From positions 1-39,031 of the forward strand of contig DXYV01000025.1 of NCBI GenBank assembly GCA_019415645.1: a DNA stretch of 39,031 nucleotides, read 5' to 3'. Shown piece after piece: positions 23,158 to 31,562 of this stretch. The translations under genes were made by a program, and so were the position numbers. Positions within the stretch are counted from its first letter, which is position 1; the number at the start of each line of letters is the position of its first letter. The notes under the pieces were generated by a model. The model ran no database searches, had not been told where the DNA came from, and saw nothing but the letters and a program-made list of their open reading frames with translations. This DNA is from Clostridiales bacterium. GTDB taxonomy: Bacteria; Bacillota; Clostridia; Oscillospirales; Oscillospiraceae.

Positions 23158-24018
23158 ATGAAGGAACTGGCGCTGGAGGTCCGGGGCCTGACCAAGCGGT
23201 ATCCGGAATTTACCCTGGAGAATGTGAGCTTTTCGGTTCCCAGGGGGAGCGTCGTGGGGCTGATCGGTGAAAACGGAGCGGGCAAAACCACCACGCTCAA
23301 CCTGATTCTGGGCGTGCTGCCCAGAGACGGGGGCGAGATACAGCTGCTGGGAACGCCCCAGGAGCAGATGGAGCCTGCGGCCCGGAGCGGACTGGGCGTG
23401 GTGTTCGACGGGAGCAGCGTTCCGGACAGCCTGACCCCGGCGCAGCTGGGAAAGGTGCTGGGGGACCTCTATCCCACCTGGGAGGGGGAGACCTACGCCG
23501 GCCTGCTCAAGCGCTTTGAACTGCCGGCGGGCCGGCCCGTCAAGGCGCTGTCCCGGGGCATGAAGATGAAGCTGTCCATGGCGGCGGCGCTGTCCCACGG
23601 GGCGCAGCTGCTTCTGCTGGACGAGGCCACCAGCGGGCTGGACCCGGTGGTGCGGGACGATATTCTGGACCTGCTGCTGGACTTCGTGCAGGAGGAGTCC
23701 CACGCAGTGCTGATCTCCTCCCATATTACCAGCGACCTGGAGAAGATCGCCGACTACATCGTGTTTCTCCATCAGGGAAAGGTGGTGTTCGAGCTGCCCA
23801 AGGACGAGCTGATCTACCGCTATGGAATCCTGCGCTGCGGCGCGGCGCAGTTCGAGGCCATGGACAAGGCCGACCTGATCGCCTGGCGCAGGCGGGACTA
23901 CCAGTTTGAGGCCCTGGTGGCCGACCGGGCGGCCTGTGAGGCGAAATATCCCCATGCGGTGGCCGATCCGGCCACCCTGGACGAGATCATGCTGCTTTAT
24001 ACGAAGGGAGAGCGGTGA
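23158..24018 (+). CDS. ABC transporter ATP-binding protein (YtrB-like)
   Basis: The ATPase of a small export-type ABC system, 286 residues. Walker A is GENGAGKTT, the signature is LSRGMKMKL, Walker B is LLLLDEATSGLDP and the switch histidine is in SSHIT. The signature motif has RGMKM in place of SGGQ, the variant usual in YtrB/BcrA-type ATPases. A C-terminal extension of about 70 residues follows the nucleotide-binding domain. It overlaps the regulation of gntR upstream and is followed two bases later by its permease. Substrate unknown; relatives handle envelope stress or peptide antibiotics. Confidence 0.94.
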   Translation: MKELALEVRGLTKRYPEFTLENVSFSVPRGSVVGLIGENGAGKTTTLNLILGVLPRDGGEIQLLGTPQEQMEPAARSGLGVVFDGSSVPDSLTPAQLGKVLGDLYPTWEGETYAGLLKRFELPAGRPVKALSRGMKMKLSMAAALSHGAQLLLLDEATSGLDPVVRDDILDLLLDFVQEESHAVLISSHITSDLEKIADYIVFLHQGKVVFELPKDELIYRYGILRCGAAQFEAMDKADLIAWRRRDYQFEALVADRAACEAKYPHAVADPATLDEIMLLYTKGER

Positions 24019-24019
24019 G

Positions 24020-24643
24020 ATGAAAGGACTGCTGCGCAAGGATTTCTATGTGGTGCGGAAGAATCTGCTGCTGATGGGGCTCATGTTCGCCATTGTAGGC
24101 AGTTTCATCGCGGCCATTACATCACCCTGGATTCTGGCCATCTTGGGGGCGGTGATGCTGGGCTCCCTATCGGTCTCAACCATCATCAGCGACAAGAGCG
24201 CCCAGTGGGACCGGTTTTCCGCCAGCCTGCCGGTGGCGGGACGGACGGTGGTGTCCAGCAAATACCTGCTCTACGGCCTGCTCTCTCTGGCCGGACTGCT
24301 GCTGGGCACGGTGCTGGCGGCGCTGCTTTGCCTGGTCCTGCGGAGCTGGGACACGGAGCTGCTTTGGTTCCAGATCAGTGTTGGGATTACGGTGTCGCTG
24401 CTGTCGGGCAGCATCAGCATCCCCTGCGGGCTGCGCTTCGCGGAGGAACAGGCCACGGTGGCCATGATGCTCTCCTACGCCGTCACCTCAGCCGTGTTCG
24501 TGGGCATTGTAGTCGTGCCTGCGGTCCTGTTCCAGGTCGTCCTGGACCCCTTCTGGATCGGGACCGTTGGCGATGTGGTAGGCGCGGCCGCCTTCCTCCT
24601 GTCCTGGCAAATCGTGAGCCGGCATATGGCGCCGTATCGGTGA
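24020..24643 (+). CDS. ABC-2-type permease protein
   Basis: A 207-residue polytopic membrane protein with about six hydrophobic segments (for example LLLMGLMFAIVGSFIAAI, WILAILGAVMLGSLSVSTII, ISVGITVSLLSGSISI, VFVGIVVVPAVLFQVVL). It begins MKGLLRKDFYVVRKNLLL, a start seen in the small ABC-2 permeases that partner YtrB-like ATPases. The segment DKSAQWDRFSASLPVAGRTVVSSKYL resembles the conserved cytoplasmic loop of this family. It starts one base after the ATPase stop. Substrate unknown. Confidence 0.88.
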   Translation: MKGLLRKDFYVVRKNLLLMGLMFAIVGSFIAAITSPWILAILGAVMLGSLSVSTIISDKSAQWDRFSASLPVAGRTVVSSKYLLYGLLSLAGLLLGTVLAALLCLVLRSWDTELLWFQISVGITVSLLSGSISIPCGLRFAEEQATVAMMLSYAVTSAVFVGIVVVPAVLFQVVLDPFWIGTVGDVVGAAAFLLSWQIVSRHMAPYR

Positions 24644-24730
24644 GCCGGAGCGGCCAACATCAGGGGCGGAACGGGGACATACACGCCGGGTCCTGGTTTC
24701 CGTTTCAGGCATCCAACCGAAAAACAGGGC

Positions 24731-24759
24731 TTGACAAGGCCGGAGAAATCGTGTATCAT
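24731..24759 (+). promoter_or_regulatory. trp operon promoter
   Basis: TTGACA (24731-24736), 17 bp, TATCAT (24754-24759), about 50 bp before the T-box. The 87 bp between the permease gene and this promoter show nothing further. Confidence 0.78.
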
Positions 24760-24808
24760 AACCCAAAATTTCATACGCTAAACCGATGATGTGAAGATAA
24801 CGTCTGTT

Positions 24809-25049
24809 GTGCCCTCACAGAGAGTCCGGGCGGCTGAGAGCCGGGCAGAACGCAGGCAGGCAAATGGATCACGGAGGGCGCGAGGAACGGCTCTGGGCCT
24901 AGTATTTCGCGACGTGTGGGCATACGTCAGTTGCCGGGGATATGTTGGTATCCTGCTAAGTGCGCGGCCCAAAGCCGCGAATCAAGGTGGCACCGCGAGT
25001 GGAATCCGCTCGTCCTTGACAATTTTTGTCAGGGACGGGCGGTTTTTTT
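24809..25049 (+). ncRNA. tryptophan T-box leader with terminator
   Basis: A tRNA-sensing riboswitch. The base of stem I pairs 24809-24816 with 24874-24881; AGAGAG lies at about 24819-24824. The probable specifier codon is TGG (24865-24867, in AAATGGATC), matching tRNA-Trp. The invariant T-box AAGGTGGCACCGCG spans 24984-24997, its TGGCACCGCG core pairing with the tRNA acceptor end. The terminator (25006-25049) has a long stem around an ATTTTT-containing loop and ends in seven T's. Uncharged tRNA-Trp should stabilise the antiterminator and switch on trpEGDCFBA. Confidence 0.95.
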
Positions 25050-25077
25050 GTCCCGTCCCGGAAAGGAAGGTCCTGCT

Positions 25078-26553
25078 ATGTATCATCCGACGCTGCGAGA
25101 GGCAAGGGAACTGGCCGCCTCCGGCCCCTACCGGGAAATTCCGGTGGCCCGGGAGCTGCTGAGCGACTTCCTCACCCCCATCCAGGCCCTGCGCATCCTC
25201 CGGGCCCAGGATAACCACTGCTTCCTGCTGGAATCCGCCGCCGACAGCGAGGGCTGGGGCCGATGGTCTTTTCTGGGCTTTGAGCCCGAGCTGGAGATCA
25301 CTTGCAAGGACGGCGTCCTCTGCCTGCACAACGGCGGGACGCAGACCCGGCAGGTCCGCCACCCCGGCCAGGCCCTGCGCCAACTGCTCTCGGAGCACAA
25401 AAGCCCCAAGGTGCCCGGCCTGCCGCCCTTCACCGGCGGCCTGGTGGGCTACTTCGCCTACGACTATATCAAATATGCCGAGCCCACCCTCCGGCTGAAC
25501 GCCAGAGATGACGAGGGCTTCCACGACCTGGACGTGATGCTGTTCCGCAGCGTCATTGCCTTTGACAACTACCGGCAGAAGCTCATCCTCATCACCAACG
25601 CGGACGCGGCCGACCTGGATACCTCCTATCCCGCCGCCTGCGCCCAGCTGGACCGGATGGCGGAGCTGCTGCGGCACGGCGCGCCCCTGGCCCGCCGTCC
25701 GGCCCGGCTGACCACCCCGGTGCGCCCCCTGTTCGACCGGGACGCCTACTGCGCCATGGTGGAACAGGCCAAGGACCATATCCGGGAGGGGGATATCTTC
25801 CAGGTGGTGCTGTCCAACCGGCTGGAGGCCGGGTTCGAGGGCTCCCTGCTGGACGTGTACCGTATTCTGCGCACGGTAAATCCCTCCCCCTACCTGTTCT
25901 ACTTCACCAGCGACGACATGGAGCTGGCCGGGGCGTCCCCCGAGACCCTGGTGAAGCTGGAGGACGGGGTGCTCCACACCTTCCCTCTGGCGGGCACCCG
26001 GCCCCGGGGCGCGACGCCCGAGGAGGACAAAGCCCTGGAGGAGGAGCTCCTCGCCGACGAAAAGGAGCTCTCTGAGCACAACATGCTGGTGGACCTGGGC
26101 CGCAACGACATTGGGAAGATCAGCCGGTTCGGCACCGTAGCGCTGGAAAAGTATCTGTCCATTGAGCGCTTCTCCCACGTCATGCACATCGGCTCCACCG
26201 TCCGGGGGGAGCTGCGGGAGGGCCTGGATGCGGTGGATGCGGTGGACGCCATCCTTCCGGCGGGCACCCTGTCCGGGGCCCCCAAGCTGCGGGCGGCGGA
26301 GATCATCGACGCGCTGGAGGACAGCAAACGGGGTGTGTACGGCGGGGCCATCGGTTATCTGGACTTCACCGGCAACCTGGACACCTGCATCGCCATCCGC
26401 CTGGCCTTTGCCAAAAACGGAAAGGTGTTTATCCGCTCCGGGGCGGGCATCGTGGCCGACTCGGTGCCGGAGCGGGAGTATCAGGAGTGCCTGAACAAGG
26501 CCCAGGCCGTGGTGCGGGCCCTGGAGCTGGCCCAGAAGGAGAGAGACGTATGA
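25078..26553 (+). CDS. trpE: anthranilate synthase component I
   Basis: TrpE makes anthranilate from chorismate with ammonia supplied by TrpG. The 491 residues have the feedback site LLES (50-53), by which tryptophan normally inhibits the enzyme, and the chorismate-binding domain with DIFQVVLSNRLE, ILPAGTLSGAPKLRAAEIID, GVYGGAIGYLDFTGNLDTCIAIR and RSGAGIVADSVPEREYQE. The start at 25078 follows AAAGGAAGG seven bases upstream and the T-box terminator by 28 bp. It overlaps trpG by the 4-bp ATGA. Control is therefore both transcriptional (T-box) and probably allosteric. Confidence 0.98.
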   Translation: MYHPTLREARELAASGPYREIPVARELLSDFLTPIQALRILRAQDNHCFLLESAADSEGWGRWSFLGFEPELEITCKDGVLCLHNGGTQTRQVRHPGQALRQLLSEHKSPKVPGLPPFTGGLVGYFAYDYIKYAEPTLRLNARDDEGFHDLDVMLFRSVIAFDNYRQKLILITNADAADLDTSYPAACAQLDRMAELLRHGAPLARRPARLTTPVRPLFDRDAYCAMVEQAKDHIREGDIFQVVLSNRLEAGFEGSLLDVYRILRTVNPSPYLFYFTSDDMELAGASPETLVKLEDGVLHTFPLAGTRPRGATPEEDKALEEELLADEKELSEHNMLVDLGRNDIGKISRFGTVALEKYLSIERFSHVMHIGSTVRGELREGLDAVDAVDAILPAGTLSGAPKLRAAEIIDALEDSKRGVYGGAIGYLDFTGNLDTCIAIRLAFAKNGKVFIRSGAGIVADSVPEREYQECLNKAQAVVRALELAQKERDV

Positions 26554-27116
26554 TCTTACTCATCGACAACTACGACAGCTTTTCCTACAACCTCTACCAG
26601 CTGGTGGGGGCGCTGGACCCGGACATCCGGGTGGTGCGCAACGACCAGCTGAGCGTGGCCGACATCCGGACCCTGGCGCCCCGCCGCCTGATCCTCTCGC
26701 CCGGCCCCGGCCGCCCGGCGGACGCGGGGGTGTGCGAGGACGCGGTGCGGGAGCTGGCGGGGGAGATCCCCATTCTGGGGGTGTGCCTGGGGCACCAGGC
26801 CATCTGCGAGGCCTTCGGCGGCGTGGTGTCCTACGCCAAAGAGCTGATGCACGGCAAGCCCTCTCAGGTGATGCTGGACCAGTCCTGCCCCCTGTTCCGG
26901 GGACTGCCCGACACCATCACGGCGGCCCGCTACCACTCCCTTTCCGCGGCAGAGGATACCCTGCCCGCCTGCCTGAGGGTCACCGCCCGCTCCGACGACG
27001 GGGAGGTCATGGCGGTGGCCCACCGGGACTACCCGGTGTACGGCCTGCAATTTCACCCGGAATCCATTCTCACGCCTATGGGCAATCAAATCTTGAAGCA
27101 TTTCTTGGAGGGATAA
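26550..27116 (+). CDS. trpG: anthranilate synthase component II (glutamine amidotransferase)
   Basis: TrpG hydrolyses glutamine to supply ammonia to TrpE. The 188-residue class I amidotransferase shows DNYDSFSYNLYQ at the N-terminus, LSPGPGRPADAG, the catalytic GVCLGHQAI (Cys nucleophile) and LQFHPESI with the catalytic His and Glu. It overlaps trpE by ATGA, suggesting coupled translation. In some Firmicutes the subunit is shared with folate synthesis (PabA); whether that is so here cannot be seen. Confidence 0.97.
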   Translation: MILLIDNYDSFSYNLYQLVGALDPDIRVVRNDQLSVADIRTLAPRRLILSPGPGRPADAGVCEDAVRELAGEIPILGVCLGHQAICEAFGGVVSYAKELMHGKPSQVMLDQSCPLFRGLPDTITAARYHSLSAAEDTLPACLRVTARSDDGEVMAVAHRDYPVYGLQFHPESILTPMGNQILKHFLEG

Positions 27117-27120
27117 GGTT

Positions 27121-28158
27121 ATGATCAAAGAAGCCATTGTGAAGATCGTCAACAAAGAGGACCTGACCTACGACGAGGCCTACGCTGTCATGAACGAGAT
27201 CATGAGCGGCCAGACCACCCCCACCCAAAACGCCGCCTTCCTGGCCGCCCTGTCCACCAAGAGCGCCCGGGCGGAGACCACCGACGAGATCGCCGGCTGT
27301 GCCGCCGCCATGCGGGCCCACGCCGTCAAGGTGGACACGGGCATGGAGGTCTTTGAGATCGTGGGCACCGGCGGGGACAACGCCCACAGCTTCAACATCT
27401 CCACCACCTCCGGCCTGGTGGCGGCGGCCGGAGGCGTGAAGGTGGCCAAGCACGGCAACCGGGCGGCCTCCTCCCAGTGCGGCACGGCGGACTGCCTGGA
27501 GGCCCTGGGCGTGAACATCCAGCAGAGCCCCCGGCGCTGCGTCCAGCTGCTCCAGGAGGCGGGCATGTGCTTCTTCTTCGCCCAGAAGTACCACACCTCC
27601 ATGAAATACGTGGGAGCCATCCGCAAGGAGCTGGGCTTCCGCACCGTGTTCAACATCCTGGGCCCCCTGACCAACCCGGCTACCCCCTCCATGCAGCTGC
27701 TGGGGGTGTACGACGAGTACCTGGTGGCCCCCCTGGCCCAGGTGCTCATCAACCTGGGGGTCCGGCGGGGCATGGTGGTCTACGGTCAGGACAAGCTGGA
27801 CGAGATCTCTATGTCCGCTCCCACCTCCGTGTGTGAGATCAAGGACGGCTGGTTCAAAGCCTATACCATCGCCCCCGAGGACTTCGGCCTGGCCCGCTGC
27901 ACCCGGGAGGATCTGCGGGGCGGCACGCCCGCGGAGAACGCCCAGATCGTCCGGGCCATCCTCTCCGGCGCGGAGCGGGGGGCCAAGCGGGACGCGGTAC
28001 TGATGAGCGCGGGAGCCTCCCTCTACCTCGGGGGCAAGGCGGATACCATGGGGGACGGCATCGCCCTGGCGGCGGAGCTCATCGACTCCGGCAAGGCCCT
28101 GGAGACCCTGGAGAAGCTCATCGCCGTCAGCAATCTCCCGGAGGAGGAAGACGCATGA
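27121..28158 (+). CDS. trpD: anthranilate phosphoribosyltransferase
   Basis: TrpD joins anthranilate to PRPP. The 345 residues contain the glycine-rich PRPP motif GTGGDNAHSFNIST, VAKHGNRAASSQCGTADCLEALGVN, and FNILGPLTNPA, all family signatures. It starts four bases after the trpG stop, with an in-frame ribosome site GGAGGGATAAGG reading across the stop, and overlaps trpC by ATGA. Confidence 0.98.
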   Translation: MIKEAIVKIVNKEDLTYDEAYAVMNEIMSGQTTPTQNAAFLAALSTKSARAETTDEIAGCAAAMRAHAVKVDTGMEVFEIVGTGGDNAHSFNISTTSGLVAAAGGVKVAKHGNRAASSQCGTADCLEALGVNIQQSPRRCVQLLQEAGMCFFFAQKYHTSMKYVGAIRKELGFRTVFNILGPLTNPATPSMQLLGVYDEYLVAPLAQVLINLGVRRGMVVYGQDKLDEISMSAPTSVCEIKDGWFKAYTIAPEDFGLARCTREDLRGGTPAENAQIVRAILSGAERGAKRDAVLMSAGASLYLGGKADTMGDGIALAAELIDSGKALETLEKLIAVSNLPEEEDA

Positions 28159-28943
28159 CCATTTTAGACCAGCTGGCCGCCCATGCCCGGCAGCGGGTGG
28201 CGGCGGATCAGGCAGAGAACAGCCTGGACGTGCTCCAAGCCCAGTGCCAGGCCTTGGGGCGGGCAGACGGCGCGCGCTTCCGGGCCGCCCTGGCAAAGCC
28301 GGGCCTGTCGTTCATCTGCGAGGTGAAGAAGGCCTCCCCCTCCAAAGGGGTCATCGACCAGGACTTCCCCTATCGGGACATCGCCCGGGACTATGAATAC
28401 GCCGGGGCGGACGCCATCTCCTGCCTCACCGAGCCCAAATGGTTCCTGGGCTCCGACCAGATCTTCACGGACATCCGGCAGGCAGTGGACACGCCTATGC
28501 TCCGTAAGGACTTCACGGTGGACGCGTACCAGCTTTACCAGGCTCGCATTATGGGGGCGGACTGCGTGCTCCTCCTCTGCGCCCTGCTGGATACCGGGAC
28601 GTTAGAGCGGTATTTGGGCATCTGCGAGGAACTGGGCCTGTCCGCCCTGGTGGAGGCCCACGATGAGAAGGAAATTGCCTCCGCCGTGGCCGCCGGGGCA
28701 GAGATCATCGGCGTGAACAACCGCAATTTGAAGGACTTCTCGGTGAATTTCGACAACGCCGCCCGGCTGCGGGACCAGATTCCCCCGGGGATGCTGTATG
28801 TGGCGGAGAGCGGCGTGAAAACCCCGGCGGACGCGGCGGCGGTGAAGGCCATGGGGGCGGATGGGGTGCTCATCGGCGAGGCCCTCATGCGCGCCAAGGA
28901 CAAGGGCGCCATGCTGGCGGCCCTGCGGGAGGCGGCGTCATGA
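28155..28943 (+). CDS. trpC: indole-3-glycerol phosphate synthase
   Basis: TrpC cyclises carboxyphenylamino-deoxyribulose phosphate to indole-3-glycerol phosphate. The 262-residue TIM barrel shows FICEVKKASPSKGVI (catalytic Lys), DAISCLTEPKWFLGS, LRKDFTVDAYQLYQAR (catalytic Lys), LVEAHDEKE, IIGVNNRNLKDFSVN and the phosphate-binding VAESGVKTPAD...GVLIGEALM. It overlaps both trpD and trpF by 4 bp. Confidence 0.98.
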   Translation: MTILDQLAAHARQRVAADQAENSLDVLQAQCQALGRADGARFRAALAKPGLSFICEVKKASPSKGVIDQDFPYRDIARDYEYAGADAISCLTEPKWFLGSDQIFTDIRQAVDTPMLRKDFTVDAYQLYQARIMGADCVLLLCALLDTGTLERYLGICEELGLSALVEAHDEKEIASAVAAGAEIIGVNNRNLKDFSVNFDNAARLRDQIPPGMLYVAESGVKTPADAAAVKAMGADGVLIGEALMRAKDKGAMLAALREAAS

Positions 28944-29545
28944 CCAAAATCAAGATCTGCGGGCTGTTCCGCCCCTGTGACGTCGATTACGTCAATGAGG
29001 CCCGGCCCGACTGGTGCGGTTTCATCGTCAACTTCCCCAAGAGCCACCGAAACCGGACGCCGGACCAGGTGCGGACCCTGCGGGCGCGGCTGGACCCGAC
29101 GGTGATTCCGGTGGGGGTGTTTGTGGACCGGCCGGTGGGGGAGGTGGCCGGACTGCTGAACGACGGGACCATCACAGTGGCCCAGCTCCACGGGCACGAG
29201 GATGAGGACTATCTGGCCGCCCTGCGCGCCCTGGCGCCGGGCAGGGAGCTCTGGAAGGCGTTCAAGATCCGGTCGGAGGACGATCTGGCGGCGGCCGCCG
29301 CCTCTACAGCGGACCAGATCCTGCTGGACAACGGCTATGGCACAGGCCAGACCTTTGACTGGTCCCTGGCTGGCGGGGTCAGGCGGCCCTTCCTGCTGGC
29401 GGGGGGACTGACGCCGGAGAACATCCCGGATGCCGTGGCCCAGCTGCACCCCATGGGGCTGGACCTGTCCAGCGGGGTGGAGACGGACAGACAGAAGGAC
29501 CGGACCAAGATTTTGGCGGCCGTGGCCGCCGCAAGAAAGGAATGA
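28940..29545 (+). CDS. trpF: phosphoribosylanthranilate isomerase
   Basis: TrpF catalyses the Amadori rearrangement of phosphoribosylanthranilate. The 201-residue barrel begins KIKICGL with the catalytic Cys, includes VGVFVD, AQLHGHED, LLDNGYGTGQTFDW with the catalytic Asp, and LAGGLTPENI. It is a separate gene, not fused to TrpC as in enteric bacteria. ATGA overlap with trpC. Confidence 0.97.
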   Translation: MTKIKICGLFRPCDVDYVNEARPDWCGFIVNFPKSHRNRTPDQVRTLRARLDPTVIPVGVFVDRPVGEVAGLLNDGTITVAQLHGHEDEDYLAALRALAPGRELWKAFKIRSEDDLAAAAASTADQILLDNGYGTGQTFDWSLAGGVRRPFLLAGGLTPENIPDAVAQLHPMGLDLSSGVETDRQKDRTKILAAVAAARKE

Positions 29546-29550
29546 GAACC

Positions 29551-30735
29551 ATGTCCAAGGGACGATTTGGAATCCACGGCGGGCAGTATATCCCCGAGAC
29601 GCTGATGAACGCGGTCCTGGAACTGGAGGAGGCCTACCACCACTACAAGGACGACCCGGACTTTCAGCGGGAGCTCACGGAACTGTTCAACGAATACGCC
29701 GGGCGGCCCTCCCGGCTGTACTACGCCCGGCGCATGACCGAGGACCTGGGCGGGGCGAAGGTCTACCTCAAGCGGGAGGACCTGAACCACACCGGGGCGC
29801 ACAAGATCAACAACGTGCTGGGCCAGGCCCTGTTGGCCAAAAAGATGGGCAAGACCCGTCTCATCGCCGAGACCGGAGCGGGCCAGCACGGGGTGGCCAC
29901 CGCCACCGCGGCGGCTCTCTTTGGTATGGAGTGCGTGGTGTTCATGGGGAAGGAGGACACCCGCCGTCAGGCCCTGAATGTGTATAAAATGCGGCTGCTG
30001 GGCGCCGAGGTGGTGCCGGTGACCACTGGGACCGCCACCCTGAAGGACGCCTGCTCCGCAGCGTTCCGGGAGTGGACCACCCGCATCTCGGACACCCACT
30101 ACTGCCTGGGTTCCGTTATGGGGCCCCATCCCTTCCCCACTATGGTGCGGGACTTTCAGGCGGTCATCTCCCGGGAGATCAAGGCCCAGCTCCGGGAGAA
30201 GGAGGGGCGGCTGCCCGACGCGGTGCTGGCCTGCGTGGGGGGCGGTTCCAACGCCATCGGGGCCTTCTACCACTTTATTGAGACCCCCTCCGTGCGGCTC
30301 ATCGGCTGCGAGGCCGCGGGCCGGGGCGTGGACACCCCGGACACCGCGGCCACCATCGCCACCGGGCGGCTGGGTATCTTCCACGGCATGAAGTCCTACT
30401 TCTGCCAGGACGAATACGGCCAGATCGCCCCGGTGTACTCCATCTCCGCCGGCCTGGACTACCCGGGAATCGGGCCGGAGCACGCCATGCTCCACGACAC
30501 GGGCCGGGCGGAGTATGTGCCCGTCACCGACGAGGAGGCGGTAAGCGCGTTCGAGTACCTCAGCCGCACCGAGGGGATCATCCCCGCCATCGAGTCGGCC
30601 CACGCGGTGGCCCACGCCAGGAAGCTGGCTCCCACCATGGGGAAGGAGCAGATTATCGTCGTCAACATCTCCGGACGGGGGGACAAGGACTGTGTCTCCG
30701 TCGCACGGTACAGAGGGGAGGCGCTTTCCGAATGA
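29551..30735 (+). CDS. trpB: tryptophan synthase beta chain
   Basis: TrpB condenses indole with serine through PLP. The 394 residues show GRFGIHGGQYIPETLM, the PLP lysine in LNHTGAHKINNVLGQALL, ETGAGQHGVATATAAALFG (catalytic Glu), the phosphate-binding CVGGGSNAIGAF, and GLDYPGIGPEHA near the C-terminus. It is the TrpB1 type that forms a complex with TrpA. The start at 29551 is preferred because AGAAAGGA lies ten bases upstream; ATG 29542 would be only one base from it. Confidence 0.97.
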   Translation: MSKGRFGIHGGQYIPETLMNAVLELEEAYHHYKDDPDFQRELTELFNEYAGRPSRLYYARRMTEDLGGAKVYLKREDLNHTGAHKINNVLGQALLAKKMGKTRLIAETGAGQHGVATATAAALFGMECVVFMGKEDTRRQALNVYKMRLLGAEVVPVTTGTATLKDACSAAFREWTTRISDTHYCLGSVMGPHPFPTMVRDFQAVISREIKAQLREKEGRLPDAVLACVGGGSNAIGAFYHFIETPSVRLIGCEAAGRGVDTPDTAATIATGRLGIFHGMKSYFCQDEYGQIAPVYSISAGLDYPGIGPEHAMLHDTGRAEYVPVTDEEAVSAFEYLSRTEGIIPAIESAHAVAHARKLAPTMGKEQIIVVNISGRGDKDCVSVARYRGEALSE

Positions 30736-31502
30736 GCCGAATTGCAGAGGCCTTTGCCCATGGCAAGGCATTTATCCCGTTTCTCACCTGTGGGGACCCG
30801 GATCTGGAGACCACCGAGGCGGCCGTCCGGGCTATGGCCCAGGCGGGAGCCGACCTCATCGAGCTGGGAATCCCCTTCTCCGACCCCACCGCCGAGGGAC
30901 CGGTGATCCAGGCCGCCAACGAGCGGGCGCTGGCCGCCGGCACTACCACGGATCAAATTTTTGAGCTGGTCTGCCGGCTGCGGAAGGACGTAAGCGTGCC
31001 CATGGTGTTCATGACCTATGCCAATGTGGTGTTCTCCTACGGCACGGAGCGGTTTGTCTCCACGGCGGCGGAGATCGGCATGGATGGGCTCATTCTTCCC
31101 GATGTGCCCTTCGAGGAGAAGGAGGAGTTCGCTCCCACCTGCCGGAAATACGGTCTGGACCTGATCTCTCTCATCGCCCCCACCTCCGAGGACCGAATTG
31201 CCCGCATTGCCAGGGAGGCGGAGGGATTCCTGTACTGTGTCTCCTCCCTGGGGGTCACCGGCGTGCGGGGGGAGATCACCACCGATGTGGGCCATATGGT
31301 CCGCCTGGCCAAGGCAGCCAATCCGGAGCTGCCCTGCGCTGTGGGCTTTGGCATCTCCACCCCGGAGCAGGCCGCCGCGATGGCGGCGGTGTCCGACGGG
31401 GCCATCGTGGGCTCCGCCATCGTCAAGCAGATGGCCGAGTATGGCCGGGAGGCGGTCCCTCAGGTCCGGGACTATGTGGCGCGGATGAAGGGGGCGCTGT
31501 AA
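30732..31502 (+). CDS. trpA: tryptophan synthase alpha chain
   Basis: TrpA cleaves indole-3-glycerol phosphate and channels indole to TrpB. The 256-residue barrel contains FLTCGDPDLETT, the catalytic Glu44 in DLIELGIPFSDP, GLILPDVPFEEKEEF, LISLIAPTS, FLYCVSSLGVTGVRG and the phosphate loop VGFGISTPEQA. The second catalytic acid, Asp60 of the Salmonella enzyme (DGP), is Glu55 here (TAEGP). I believe this variant occurs in other Clostridia, so the enzyme is probably active. ATGA overlap with trpB; last gene of the operon. Confidence 0.97.
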   Translation: MSRIAEAFAHGKAFIPFLTCGDPDLETTEAAVRAMAQAGADLIELGIPFSDPTAEGPVIQAANERALAAGTTTDQIFELVCRLRKDVSVPMVFMTYANVVFSYGTERFVSTAAEIGMDGLILPDVPFEEKEEFAPTCRKYGLDLISLIAPTSEDRIARIAREAEGFLYCVSSLGVTGVRGEITTDVGHMVRLAKAANPELPCAVGFGISTPEQAAAMAAVSDGAIVGSAIVKQMAEYGREAVPQVRDYVARMKGAL

Positions 31503-31524
31503 CTTTTTTCGCCGCAGAGAAAGA

Positions 31525-31559
31525 CCGCGCCCGGGCGTTTTACGCCCGGGCGCGGTTTG
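31525..31559 (+). terminator. terminator after trpA
   Basis: A perfect 14-bp GC-rich stem (31525-31538 with 31544-31557), TTTTA loop, then TTT. The converging oxidoreductase gene ends at 31563, so both strands may use it. Confidence 0.85.
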
Positions 31560-31562
31560 CAT

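Noticed and set aside
24916..25077. An N-terminal extension of 54 codons to TrpE
   Set aside because: It runs through the T-box and terminator; the ATG at 25078 has a proper ribosome site and family-like start.
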